From assembly GCA_027483885.1 (NCBI GenBank), contig JAIXTO010000168.1:20239-84238 (forward strand): a stretch of 64,000 bases of DNA, read 5' to 3'. The position numbers and the translations under genes are program-made. The notes under the pieces are model-generated. The model was not told where the DNA came from. It ran no database searches and saw only the letters and a program-made list of their open reading frames with translations. The stretch is from Rhizobiaceae bacterium. Its GTDB lineage: Bacteria; Pseudomonadota; Alphaproteobacteria; Rhizobiales; Rhizobiaceae. Positions 43,442 to 51,778 of this stretch are shown here, one piece after another (position 1 is the first letter of the stretch; each line of letters starts with the position of its first letter).

Positions 43442-44349
43442 ACCCGCAATTCATCATGGACGGCCTGATTGCCGGCGCGATTATCGGTCTTGGCGCTGTC
43501 GGCGTCACCCTCACCTATTCGATCCTGCGATTTTCCAATTTCGCCCATGGCGAACTTCTGTCCTGGGGCGCCTATCTGGCGCTTGCCGTTGCCGGAGCGC
43601 TCGGCACCCTGTCTGCCGGTCTGACCAAACCGATTGCCCCCTTCTCCTTCGGCTGGGCGCTGCCGCTGGCGGCGGTGATCGCCATCGGCCTTACCGGGCT
43701 TCTGGCGCTGGCGGTCGATGCGCTGCTGTTTTCCAGTTTCCGCCGGCGCGGCAGCGCGATCATCATCATGGTCATGGCAAGCTTCGGCGCTTCTCTCGCT
43801 CTGCGCAGCCTGCTCGAATTCCTCTTCACCTCGCGCCCGGCCTATTTCACCAAGGCGCTGCAGATCGCCATGAAGCTCGGCGGGGGGCTTCGCGCAACGC
43901 CGGATCAATTGCTGATGCTCGGCGTGACCTTGGTTTCCGTCGTCACCGTCCATCTCCTGATGACACGCACCGATATCGGCCGCGCCATGCGGGCGGTCAG
44001 CGAAAACCCGGCGCTCGCCAGCATTGCCGGCATCGATGTGCGCCGCGTGATCCGCACCACCTGGTTCTTGGGCGCCGCCTTGGCTTGCGTCGCCGGCATC
44101 ATGAGCGGGCTTTTGATCCAGATCCGCCCCTATATCGGCCATGACCTACTGCTGCCGCTGTTTGCCGCCGCCATCCTCGGCGGCATCGGCTCCGTGCCGG
44201 GGGCCATGCTGGCCGGTCTTATCATCGGGCTCTGCGAGGCACTCGCGGTTCAGGCCGTCGGTGCGGAATGGCGCGCCGCCGTCTCCTTCGTCATCCTCAT
44301 CGCCGTCCTCCTCGTGCGTCCGCGCGGCCTGTTCGGGAAAGCGTCATGA
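43438..44349 (+). CDS. HAAT-type ABC permease (LivH-like)
   Basis: This is a 303-residue inner-membrane protein with LivH marks: DGLIAGAIIGLGAVGVTLTYSILRFSNFAHGEL at the start, the coupling segment RAVSENPALASIAGIDV and AAILGGIGSVPGAMLAGLIIG. About eight helices are visible. It overlaps the preceding ATPase and the following permease gene by four bases each. Confidence 0.9.
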   Translation: MNPQFIMDGLIAGAIIGLGAVGVTLTYSILRFSNFAHGELLSWGAYLALAVAGALGTLSAGLTKPIAPFSFGWALPLAAVIAIGLTGLLALAVDALLFSSFRRRGSAIIIMVMASFGASLALRSLLEFLFTSRPAYFTKALQIAMKLGGGLRATPDQLLMLGVTLVSVVTVHLLMTRTDIGRAMRAVSENPALASIAGIDVRRVIRTTWFLGAALACVAGIMSGLLIQIRPYIGHDLLLPLFAAAILGGIGSVPGAMLAGLIIGLCEALAVQAVGAEWRAAVSFVILIAVLLVRPRGLFGKAS

Positions 44350-45317
44350 CCCTCGATATCCTCGCCTATGCCGCCTTTTTCCTGTCGATGGCGCTGACCT
44401 ATGCGATCATCTGCCTTGGCCTTAATGTGCAATGGGGCATGACTGGCCTGTTCAATGTCGGCATTGCAGCCTTCGTCGCGGTCGGGGCCTATACCTCGGC
44501 ACTTTTGACCACGCCGCCGAGCCCGGACCGCTTTGGCGGGTTTGACCTGCCGATCTTCGTCGGCTGGCTGGGAGCGGCGATCACCTCCGGCCTGCTCTCT
44601 TGGGCGGTTGGGGCGCTCACCATCCGGCTCCGGTCCGATTATCTGGCCATTGCCACCTTCGGCATCGCCGTCACGGTACAGCTTTGCATGCTGAACCTGC
44701 AGCCGATTACGGGCGGCGCCTTCGGCATCGGCTTCATCCCCCGGCCGTTCGCCGGTTTACAGGAGAATGCGCTTCTGTTCAGCCTCGCCAATTTCGGCGT
44801 CATGGCGCTGGTGGTGCTGGCCCTTTATCTCGGGCTCGAGCATCTGGCAAAAAGCCCCTGGGGGCGCGTGCTGCGGGCGATCCGCGAGGATGAGATGGCA
44901 GCGCAGGCGCTCGGAAAACGGCCGATCCGCTTTCGCCTGCAGGCTTTTTCGCTGGGCGGCGCCATCATGGGGCTTGCGGGAGCAGCACAGGCTCATTTCA
45001 TCGGCTTCATCGCGCCTGACAATTACATGCCGATCCTCACCTTCCAGGTCTGGGCCATGCTGATCGTCGGCGGATCCGGCAACAATCGCGGCGCAATTGC
45101 CGGCGCCGTCCTCGTCTGGGGGCTCTGGGCGCTGTCAGCCGCTGCCGTCTCCAGCTTCGTCCCGGCAGAACAGCAGGCGCGTGCCGCCTCGCTGCAGATC
45201 GTCGCCATCGGCGTCGGCCTCTGCCTCATGCTTCTCTGGCGCCCGCGCGGCCTGTTCGGCGAGGTCAGTCCGCTGACCCGCCTGAAGTCGCTGCGTCGCG
45301 CCCCATCCAAGGAATGA
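44346..45317 (+). CDS. HAAT-type ABC permease (LivM-like)
   Basis: This 323-residue inner-membrane protein is of the LivM group: CLGLNVQWGMTGLFNVGIAAFVAVGAY, the coupling segment RAIREDEMAAQALGKR and LIVGGSGNNRGAIAGAVLV. An in-frame extension upstream lies within the LivH-like gene, so the ATG at 44346 (overlapping that gene's stop) is used. Its stop overlaps the start of the AKR-Rid fusion gene, tying the enzyme to the importer. Confidence 0.9.
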   Translation: MTLDILAYAAFFLSMALTYAIICLGLNVQWGMTGLFNVGIAAFVAVGAYTSALLTTPPSPDRFGGFDLPIFVGWLGAAITSGLLSWAVGALTIRLRSDYLAIATFGIAVTVQLCMLNLQPITGGAFGIGFIPRPFAGLQENALLFSLANFGVMALVVLALYLGLEHLAKSPWGRVLRAIREDEMAAQALGKRPIRFRLQAFSLGGAIMGLAGAAQAHFIGFIAPDNYMPILTFQVWAMLIVGGSGNNRGAIAGAVLVWGLWALSAAAVSSFVPAEQQARAASLQIVAIGVGLCLMLLWRPRGLFGEVSPLTRLKSLRRAPSKE

Positions 45318-46789
45318 CTTTCATGCACACCCGTCCCGAACGCACCCTTCTTGCGCCCGATCTGGAGATCAGCCGCCTCGTCTGTGGCCTCTGGCAGGTG
45401 GCCGATATCGAGAAGGATGGCACGACCATCGATCCCGAACAGGGCGCCGATGCCCTGGAAGCCTATGCCCGCGCCGGTTTCGATACCTTCGACATGGCCG
45501 ACCATTACGGCTCGGCGGAAATCATCACCGGCCATCTGCTGAAGCGTTTTGCAGAGGGTAGCGCAAAGCCGCGCGCCTTCACCAAATGGTGCCCGGAACC
45601 GGGGCCGATGACGCGCGATATCGTGCGGCGCGGCGTGGAAGACCGACTCCAGCGCCTCGGCGTCGATAAGATCGATCTTCTTCAGTTCCACTGGTGGACG
45701 TTTGAGCATCCGGCCTGGCTGGATGCCCTGCACGAAATGCAGGCGATGAAGACGGAAGGCCTGATCGGGGCGCTCGGCCTCACCAATGTCGATGCGGCGC
45801 ATCTGGCGCTGGCGCTCGCCGACGGCGTCGAGATTGCCAGCAACCAGGTGTCCTTCTCGCTCATTGACCGTCGTGCTGCCGGTGCGCTGTCGGATCTCTG
45901 CGCCCGCAGTGGCGTGAAGCTTCTGGCCTATGGCACGCTCTGCGGTGGCTTCCTGTCGCAAAAGTGGCTCGGACAGCCGGAACCGGCCTCCATTCCCGAC
46001 TGGAGCCGCTCGAAATACAAGCGCTTCATCGATACGGCCGGCGGTTGGGAGCCCTATCAGGCCATTTTGCGCGTGGCGTCCGATATTGCAAAGAAGCACG
46101 GCGTCTCGTTGTCGAATGTCGCAAGTCGCTGGGTGCTGGAGCATGAGGCGGTGGCAGCGACCATCATCGGCGCGCGGCTTGGCGAAAGCGAACACCGCGA
46201 CGACAACCTCAACGTTTTCCGCTTTGCGCTCGATGCGGAAGACCACGCCTTGCTCGATGCAGCCTTTGCACAGACAAAGCGCATCCCCGGCGATTGCGGC
46301 GATGAATACCGCAAGCCGCCTTTCCTCACCGCGTCTGGCGACCTCAGCCATCATCTCGATGCCATCCCTTCGGTCTACAGCGCCGAGCCGGTGCCGGGCC
46401 GGCCTGGCCGGATGCGCGTTTCCTCCGGCAGCATCTGGGAGCCGATTGCCGGCTACAGCCGTGCTGTCCGGGTGGGCAACCGGGTTCTGGTGTCGGGCAC
46501 CACGGCGACGCACGGCACCGACCGTTGCGTGGCACCGGGCGATGCCGGCGCCCAGGCAACCTACATCCTCGACAAGATCGCCGCCTCCCTCAATCCACTC
46601 GGGGCGAAGATGGAAGACGTCGTGCGCAGCCGGATCTACCTGAAGGACGCCTCCCAGTGGGAACCAGTGTCGCGCGCGCATGGCCGCGTGTTCGGCGAAA
46701 TTCTTCCGGCCAATACACTGATCGAGGCCGGTAACCTGATCGGTGACTATGAGGTGGAAATCGAGGTGGAAGCGATTGTAGAAGAATGA
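45314..46789 (+). CDS. Aldo/keto reductase fused to a Rid (YjgF/UK114) domain
   Basis: This 491-residue two-domain protein starts with an AKR barrel (residues 1 to about 350) that has its tetrad intact: Asp60 and Tyr65 in FDMADHYG, Lys91 in FTKW and His126 in QFHWW. A short linker follows, then a Rid domain (about 375-491; VLVSGTTATHG, VVRSRIYLKD, EVEIEVEAI). At the place of the catalytic Arg of E. coli RidA (Arg105, in PARSCVEV) this protein reads PANTLIEA, so the Arg is replaced by Asn and classical enamine/imine deaminase activity is unlikely. The start at 45314 overlaps the permease stop; the ATG at 45323 is an alternative. The AKR part is paralogous to the reductase at 39681. Substrate unknown. 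Confidence 0.88.
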   Translation: MTFMHTRPERTLLAPDLEISRLVCGLWQVADIEKDGTTIDPEQGADALEAYARAGFDTFDMADHYGSAEIITGHLLKRFAEGSAKPRAFTKWCPEPGPMTRDIVRRGVEDRLQRLGVDKIDLLQFHWWTFEHPAWLDALHEMQAMKTEGLIGALGLTNVDAAHLALALADGVEIASNQVSFSLIDRRAAGALSDLCARSGVKLLAYGTLCGGFLSQKWLGQPEPASIPDWSRSKYKRFIDTAGGWEPYQAILRVASDIAKKHGVSLSNVASRWVLEHEAVAATIIGARLGESEHRDDNLNVFRFALDAEDHALLDAAFAQTKRIPGDCGDEYRKPPFLTASGDLSHHLDAIPSVYSAEPVPGRPGRMRVSSGSIWEPIAGYSRAVRVGNRVLVSGTTATHGTDRCVAPGDAGAQATYILDKIAASLNPLGAKMEDVVRSRIYLKDASQWEPVSRAHGRVFGEILPANTLIEAGNLIGDYEVEIEVEAIVEE

Positions 46790-47057
46790 GCCCGGCTGCC
46801 CTCAGTTTCTGATCAGGTGCAGCGATCGTCGAATACGCGGGTATGATCTCGATATCCGCGTCGACGTGGCCCATAACCTGCGGGCTCAGTGTATGTGGCC
46901 TTTCCCTCAACTTTTGGACGTGAGGTCCCGCGATGCAAATTCTGTCTTAGCCCTGGGCTATTTTTCTCCGAACAGCGCCACATATGGATGCTTACACTCC
47001 TATGGACGCCGACCGACCTTGGAGAACTTGCATCCTTTTTGAAGGGAAAACCCAACT
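46790..47057. other. Intergenic region before the compatible-solute importer
   Basis: This 268-bp region contains no convincing gene. It should hold the promoter of the OsmF-type operon. I see no clear terminator for the upstream operon, no strong palindrome and no riboswitch-like structure. Confidence 0.4.
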
Positions 47058-47969
47058 GTGCGCATCAACACACTCTTTATCGCCAGCGCCTTTGCCGCGC
47101 TGATGTCGGCAGCGGCCGCCAATGCTGAAGTCACCGTTTCATCGAAGATCGACACGGAGGGCGGCGTCCTCGGCAACATCATCCTGGCGGTCCTCAAGGC
47201 CAACAATATCGAGACGACGGATCGCGTGCAGCTTGGGGCGACACCGGTGGTGCGCAAGGCAATCACCGCCGGCGAGATCGATATCTATCCGGAATATACC
47301 GGCAATGCCGCCTTCTTCTTCGAAAAGGCCGACGATCCCGTCTGGAAGGATGCCGCCAAGGGTTACGAGGCAGCAAAAAAGCTTGACTACGACGCCAACA
47401 AGATCGTCTGGCTGACGCCCTCGCCGGCCAACAACACCTGGGCGGTTGCCGTGCGCAAGGATCTCGCCGAGGCCAAGGGCCTGAAGACATTCAGCGATTT
47501 CGGAAAATACGTAGCTGGCGGCGGCACGGTCGTGCTGGCGGCTTCTTCCGAGTTCGTCAATTCTGCGGCCGCCTTGCCGGCATTCCAGACCACTTACGGC
47601 TTCACGCTGAAGCCGGACCAGCTGATCACGCTGTCCGGCGGCGATACGGCCGCGACCATCGGCGCTGCAGCAAACCAGACCAACGGCGCCAATGCCGCCA
47701 TGGTCTACGGCACGGATGGCGGCATCGCGCCGTCGGGTCTGGTCGTCCTGGAAGATGACAAGGCCGTGCAGCCGGTCTACCAGCCGGCAGCGATCATCCG
47801 CGAAGCCGTTCTCAAGGAACATCCGGAAATCGAGACGCTGCTGAAACCCGTGTTCGAAAAGCTCGACCTTGAGACGTTGCAGGACCTCAACGGCCGCGTC
47901 CAGGTCGGCGGCGAACCTGCCAAGGCGGTTGCCGAAGACTTTCTGAAGAAGAATGGCTTTCTGAAATAA
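47058..47969 (+). CDS. OsmF/YehZ-type compatible-solute binding protein
   Basis: This 303-residue protein begins at a GTG after GAAGGG and has a Sec signal peptide (FIASAFAALMSAAAANA). The mature part is an OpuAC-like domain of the OsmF/YehZ group: VTVSSKIDTEGGVLGNIIL, ITAGEIDIYPEYTGNAAFFF and a C-terminal DLETLQDLNGRVQVGG. Such proteins bind glycine betaine, choline or related compounds with modest affinity. It is the first gene of a four-gene operon with two permeases and one ATPase. The exact ligand is not visible. Confidence 0.87.
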   Translation: MRINTLFIASAFAALMSAAAANAEVTVSSKIDTEGGVLGNIILAVLKANNIETTDRVQLGATPVVRKAITAGEIDIYPEYTGNAAFFFEKADDPVWKDAAKGYEAAKKLDYDANKIVWLTPSPANNTWAVAVRKDLAEAKGLKTFSDFGKYVAGGGTVVLAASSEFVNSAAALPAFQTTYGFTLKPDQLITLSGGDTAATIGAAANQTNGANAAMVYGTDGGIAPSGLVVLEDDKAVQPVYQPAAIIREAVLKEHPEIETLLKPVFEKLDLETLQDLNGRVQVGGEPAKAVAEDFLKKNGFLK

Positions 47970-48035
47970 GCTTTCCGCAAGACGGCCGGTTTCCTGTTGG
48001 AGGCCGGCCTTTTCAACACGGTCAGGGACGCGGGT

Positions 48036-49202
48036 TTGACGGGTCGATTGGATAAGCTGGGCGTCGTCATCACGCTCCTGATTGCCTATGGCGTGGGCGT
48101 TGCGCCGTTTGCGACAGTCCGTGCCAACCGCATCGTTCCAGGCGTCGCAAAATCGATCCTCGATGCCCTGCCGAGCGGGATCGGCCTCATTCTTCTCGGG
48201 CTGATGTTTACCGCCGCCATCATCGTTCTCCTGAAGACGCCACCATCGATCAGGCTCGTAACGTCGGCCGTTGCGCTTGTTTCGATCAGCCTTTTCATCG
48301 GGATGGCGGCATGGCATCTGACGCCGCCGGAAAACACCTATGCCCGCGTCTCGCCGGCATCCGGCTTCTGGGTCCTGCTCTTTGCCTATGCACTGCTCGC
48401 AGCCGACGCGATCACGCGGCTGGGGCCACGGCCGATCATGCGGATCGTGCTGCTTTTGCTGACGCTCGCCGGTGCGGCGGCGATCGTGATGTCGGGGCAG
48501 TGGGACGGGCTGTCGATCCTCAAAGAATATATGGGCCGCGCCGACGTGTTCTGGAGAGAAGCCCGCCAGCATGTGGCCTTGGCGCTCGGGTCGCTGCTGG
48601 CCTCGGCTGTCATCGGGCTTCCGCTCGGTGTCCTCTGTCATCGGGTGGCGCCGCTTCGTGACAGTGTGCTGAACACGCTCAACCTGATCCAGACAATCCC
48701 CTCGATTGCGCTGTTTGGCATCCTCATCGCACCGCTCGGCTGGATCGCGATCCATGTGCCGGGAGCGGCAGCCATCGGCATACGCGGCATCGGGGCGGCG
48801 CCCGCCTTCGTTGCGCTGTTTCTCTACTCGCTGCTGCCAATCGTTGCCAATACAGTGGTGGGGCTAGCCGGCGTGCCCCGCGAAACAAACGAGGCGGCGC
48901 GGGGCACCGGGATGACGAACCGACAGAGGCTGTTTCGGATCGAACTGCCGCTGGCGCTGCCGGTCATCCTCACCGGCATCCGCATCGTTCTCGTCCAGAA
49001 CATCGGCCTTGCAACGATTGCGGCGCTGATCGGCGGCGGTGGTTTCGGCGTCTTCGTGTTTCAGGGTATCGGCCAGACGGCGATGGATCTGGTGCTGCTT
49101 GGGGCCGTACCGACCGTGGTGCTGGCCTTTACGGCGGCCATCGTTCTCGACGCCCTCATTGAAATGAATGCTCCGTCGCAACATCGAGGCAGGACCGCAT
49201 GA
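48036..49202 (+). CDS. YehY-type ABC permease with extra N-terminal membrane part
   Basis: This protein of about 388 residues has roughly five helices in an N-terminal extension (residues 1-170) with no transporter signature. A standard OpuAB-type permease domain follows (ALGSLLASAVIGLPLGVLCHR, then the coupling segment NEAARGTGMTNRQRLFRIELPLALP). This matches YehY of E. coli in architecture. There is no ATG at the start: TTG at 48036 has AGGGA six bases upstream and is preferred, while TTG at 47997 is possible. It overlaps the ATPase gene by four bases. Confidence 0.85.
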   Translation: MTGRLDKLGVVITLLIAYGVGVAPFATVRANRIVPGVAKSILDALPSGIGLILLGLMFTAAIIVLLKTPPSIRLVTSAVALVSISLFIGMAAWHLTPPENTYARVSPASGFWVLLFAYALLAADAITRLGPRPIMRIVLLLLTLAGAAAIVMSGQWDGLSILKEYMGRADVFWREARQHVALALGSLLASAVIGLPLGVLCHRVAPLRDSVLNTLNLIQTIPSIALFGILIAPLGWIAIHVPGAAAIGIRGIGAAPAFVALFLYSLLPIVANTVVGLAGVPRETNEAARGTGMTNRQRLFRIELPLALPVILTGIRIVLVQNIGLATIAALIGGGGFGVFVFQGIGQTAMDLVLLGAVPTVVLAFTAAIVLDALIEMNAPSQHRGRTA

Positions 49203-50137
49203 TCGAAATCGACGGCATCACCAAGCGTTATGACGGCAACACGGTCGTCAACACTGTGACCATGACAATCGAGCCCCGCACGGTGACGGTCATCGTCGGC
49301 ACATCGGGATCCGGCAAGACGACGCTCCTGCGGATGATCAACCGGCTTGTCGAACCGTCGGAAGGGGTGATCCGGATCGACGGCGAAGACAATCGCGCCA
49401 TGCCGGGTTACGTCTTGCGCCGCCGCATTGGCTACGCCATCCAGGGTCACGGTCTTTTCCCGCATCGCACGGTGGCGCAGAATATCGCGACGGTGCCGAC
49501 TTTGCTCGGCTGGGACAAACTGCGGATCGATGCCAAGGTCGAGGAACTGCTGACCCTGTTCCAGCTCGACCCCGCCGTCTTCGCAGCACGGTTGCCCCAT
49601 GAACTGTCCGGCGGCCAGCAGCAGCGCGTCGGCGTGGCGCGGGCGCTGGCGGCGGAGCCAAATATCCTTTTGATGGACGAACCGTTCGGAGCGCTCGATC
49701 CGATCATCCGGGCAAAGGCGCAGGCCGATCTGCTCGACATTCAGAAGGTGACGAAGACCACGATTGTTCTTGTGACCCACGACATGGACGAGGCCTTCCA
49801 TCTTGCCGACCGGATTGCCGTCATGGACAAGGGAGCGCTGGTTCAATACGGCAGCCCCGCCGAACTGGTCAAAAACCCGGCGACGGATTTCGTCCAGACC
49901 ATGATCGGCGCCAGTGAACGGCCATTCCGGCTTTTGTCGATCGGGACGGCAGGAGATGCGGTCGAACCGGGCCTTGCGAGCGGAAAGCCGGTCGCAGCAA
50001 TGACGAGCCAGCGAGAGGCCTTTTCCGAAATGCTCTGGAGTGGCCGCAGCGCCTTGCCGGTCATCGATGCCGATGGAACGATCCTTGGGCAGGTGACGCT
50101 GGACGCGCTCACCCGGCGCGCGGCGAAACCGCAATGA
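49199..50137 (+). CDS. OsmV/YehX-type ABC ATP-binding protein
   Basis: This 312-residue ATPase has Walker A GTSGSGKTT near residue 38, the ProV-like GYAIQGHGLFPHRTVAQNI, signature LSGGQQQR, Walker B LMDEPFGALDP and switch THDMDEA. A C-terminal portion of about 70 residues (SALPVIDADGTILGQVTLDAL) looks like half of a CBS pair and may sense ionic strength, as in OpuA-type systems. It overlaps both flanking permease genes. Confidence 0.88.
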   Translation: MIEIDGITKRYDGNTVVNTVTMTIEPRTVTVIVGTSGSGKTTLLRMINRLVEPSEGVIRIDGEDNRAMPGYVLRRRIGYAIQGHGLFPHRTVAQNIATVPTLLGWDKLRIDAKVEELLTLFQLDPAVFAARLPHELSGGQQQRVGVARALAAEPNILLMDEPFGALDPIIRAKAQADLLDIQKVTKTTIVLVTHDMDEAFHLADRIAVMDKGALVQYGSPAELVKNPATDFVQTMIGASERPFRLLSIGTAGDAVEPGLASGKPVAAMTSQREAFSEMLWSGRSALPVIDADGTILGQVTLDALTRRAAKPQ

Positions 50138-50922
50138 GGGCGTGGATCCCTTCTCTTCTGCGAGGCCTGTTGCTGGCGGTGTTGGTCACCTTCCTGGTCT
50201 CACCCCAATGGTTCGAGCCGCTTCTGAGGCCGCTGGTGCAGGACAACGCTCCCGCGATCTACAATCAGGGCAGCCTGCTGACATTGACCATCCTGCATCT
50301 GCGCACGGTCGCAATCGCAACAATCGGCGCGACCGTTGTTGCCCTTTCGCTCGCCATTCTGGTGACCCGGCCCTTCGGGGCAGAATTCCTGCCGCTGTCG
50401 CGCAGCCTGGTCAACATCGGCCAGACATTTCCGCCCGTGGCCGTGCTGGCGCTTGCCGTCCCGATCCTCGGGTTTGGCGAAAAACCGACGCTGGTGGCGT
50501 TGTTTCTTTATGGCCTGCTGCCAATCTTCGAAAATACGCTGACGGGGCTCACCACTGTCCCCGCGTCGGTGATGGAAGCAGCACGTGGCTCCGGCATGAC
50601 GGAGCGGCAGCGCCTGTTCAAGGTTGAGCTGCCGCTGGCAATGCCGGTCATTGTCGCGGGCATCCGGTTATCGGTGGTGATCAGCCTTGCCACCGCAACC
50701 ATCGGCTCCACCGTTGCGGCCAAAACGCTGGGCGAGGTGATCATCGCAGGGCTACAATCCAACAACCTTGCCTTCGTGTTGCAGGGCGGCCTCATCGTCG
50801 GCGCGCTGGCCGTGCTGATCTATAACGGCCTCACGGCCATCGAACGCATGTTGGCGCGCTCCCGGGGGGTGTCGGCAAAAAACGAGGCGGGTGACAAAGG
50901 ATCCTTGAAACATCGATCCTAG
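50134..50922 (+). CDS. YehW-type ABC permease
   Basis: This is a 262-residue inner-membrane protein with six to seven helices and the OpuAB coupling segment MEAARGSGMTERQRLFKVELPLAMP, preceded by GQTFPPVAVLALAVPILGFG. It is the second, shorter permease of the operon, making a heterodimer with the YehY-type protein. Its TAG stop overlaps the stop of the convergent IclR-type gene by three bases. Confidence 0.88.
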   Translation: MRAWIPSLLRGLLLAVLVTFLVSPQWFEPLLRPLVQDNAPAIYNQGSLLTLTILHLRTVAIATIGATVVALSLAILVTRPFGAEFLPLSRSLVNIGQTFPPVAVLALAVPILGFGEKPTLVALFLYGLLPIFENTLTGLTTVPASVMEAARGSGMTERQRLFKVELPLAMPVIVAGIRLSVVISLATATIGSTVAAKTLGEVIIAGLQSNNLAFVLQGGLIVGALAVLIYNGLTAIERMLARSRGVSAKNEAGDKGSLKHRS

Positions 50923-51674
50923 GGCCGCCAATCCATGGCCCGGCTGAGCTGGAAGGCGGCTTCCCGCACCATCAGGATCAGCAGTTCCCGCCGTTCCAGG
51001 AAGCGGGATGTCAGTGTGCCCAGGTTGAGCGCAGCAATCACCTCACCCTTGCTGTTCCAAACCGGCGCGGCGATGCCGGTGGAGCCGGTGACGAATTCCT
51101 GATCGTTCAGCGCATAGCCGTCGCGGCGCACCTTGACGAGCAGCCGGCGCAATTCGTCCGGGTCGGTGACGGTATAGCGGGTGTAGGTGAGGAACTGCAC
51201 CCGGGACATATAGCTTTCCAGAACGTCAGGGCGGGCATGGGCCAGCAGAAGCCGCCCGGTGGCCGTACAATAGGGCGTGATCGCGGCATCCAGATTGACG
51301 TCGTAACGGAGTGGATGATGGCTCACGCATTTGGCAAGCCTGCGGATGTCGCAATTTGCGTTCATGGTCGAAAGCAGCACTGTTTCTCCCGATTCGTCAC
51401 GCAGCTTTTCCATGTGAGGGCGCGCAGTAACGACCAGCGGCTCCTCGTGCGGGCGAAAGGGAAAACCGTGGCTGGATTCAATCAGCGTATAGCGCCCGGC
51501 TTCATCCTGGGTGAGATGGCCGCGGGCCGTCAGGGTCTGGAGCAGGCCATGGGCGCTGGACTTGGGAAAGCCCAGGTCACGGATGATCTGCGACAGCGAT
51601 ACCGCTTCCCGACGCTGCGAGAGGTATTCGAGCAGATCGAGGATACGCCCGGCGCTTTTTACCTCGGAGTTCAT
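50919..51674 (-). CDS. IclR-family transcriptional regulator
   Basis: This 251-residue protein has an N-terminal winged helix-turn-helix (residues about 8-65: AGRILDLLEYLSQRREAVSLSQIIRDLGFPKSSAHGLLQTL) and a C-terminal IclR effector domain (GNREFVTGSTGIAAPVW-like region, then AALNLGTLTSRF). It is divergent from the deacetylase/dipeptide-transporter operon across about 104 bp and so is the probable local regulator. A TTG at 51686 would add four residues, but the ATG at 51674 is preferred. The effector is presumably a product of the imported compound. Confidence 0.88.
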   Translation of the reverse strand: MNSEVKSAGRILDLLEYLSQRREAVSLSQIIRDLGFPKSSAHGLLQTLTARGHLTQDEAGRYTLIESSHGFPFRPHEEPLVVTARPHMEKLRDESGETVLLSTMNANCDIRRLAKCVSHHPLRYDVNLDAAITPYCTATGRLLLAHARPDVLESYMSRVQFLTYTRYTVTDPDELRRLLVKVRRDGYALNDQEFVTGSTGIAAPVWNSKGEVIAALNLGTLTSRFLERRELLILMVREAAFQLSRAMDWRP

Positions 51675-51778
51675 ATCCGTGAACAAACCCTAGATTGCTG
51701 ATTAATTCTTAGGCTTGTAACACTTTTGAAGCAGAGGCGAAACGCGGATTGCGAAGCGCCACAGGATGAAGGTGACCG

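Noticed and set aside
45023..46681. A 552-codon open frame on the minus strand
   Set aside because: It is antisense to the LivM-like and AKR-Rid genes. Composition is typical of shadow frames and no start signal is present.
47139..48755. A 538-codon minus-strand frame opposite the OsmF-type genes
   Set aside because: It spans two well-supported plus-strand genes and their gap, and has highly charged repetitive sequence without a recognisable domain.
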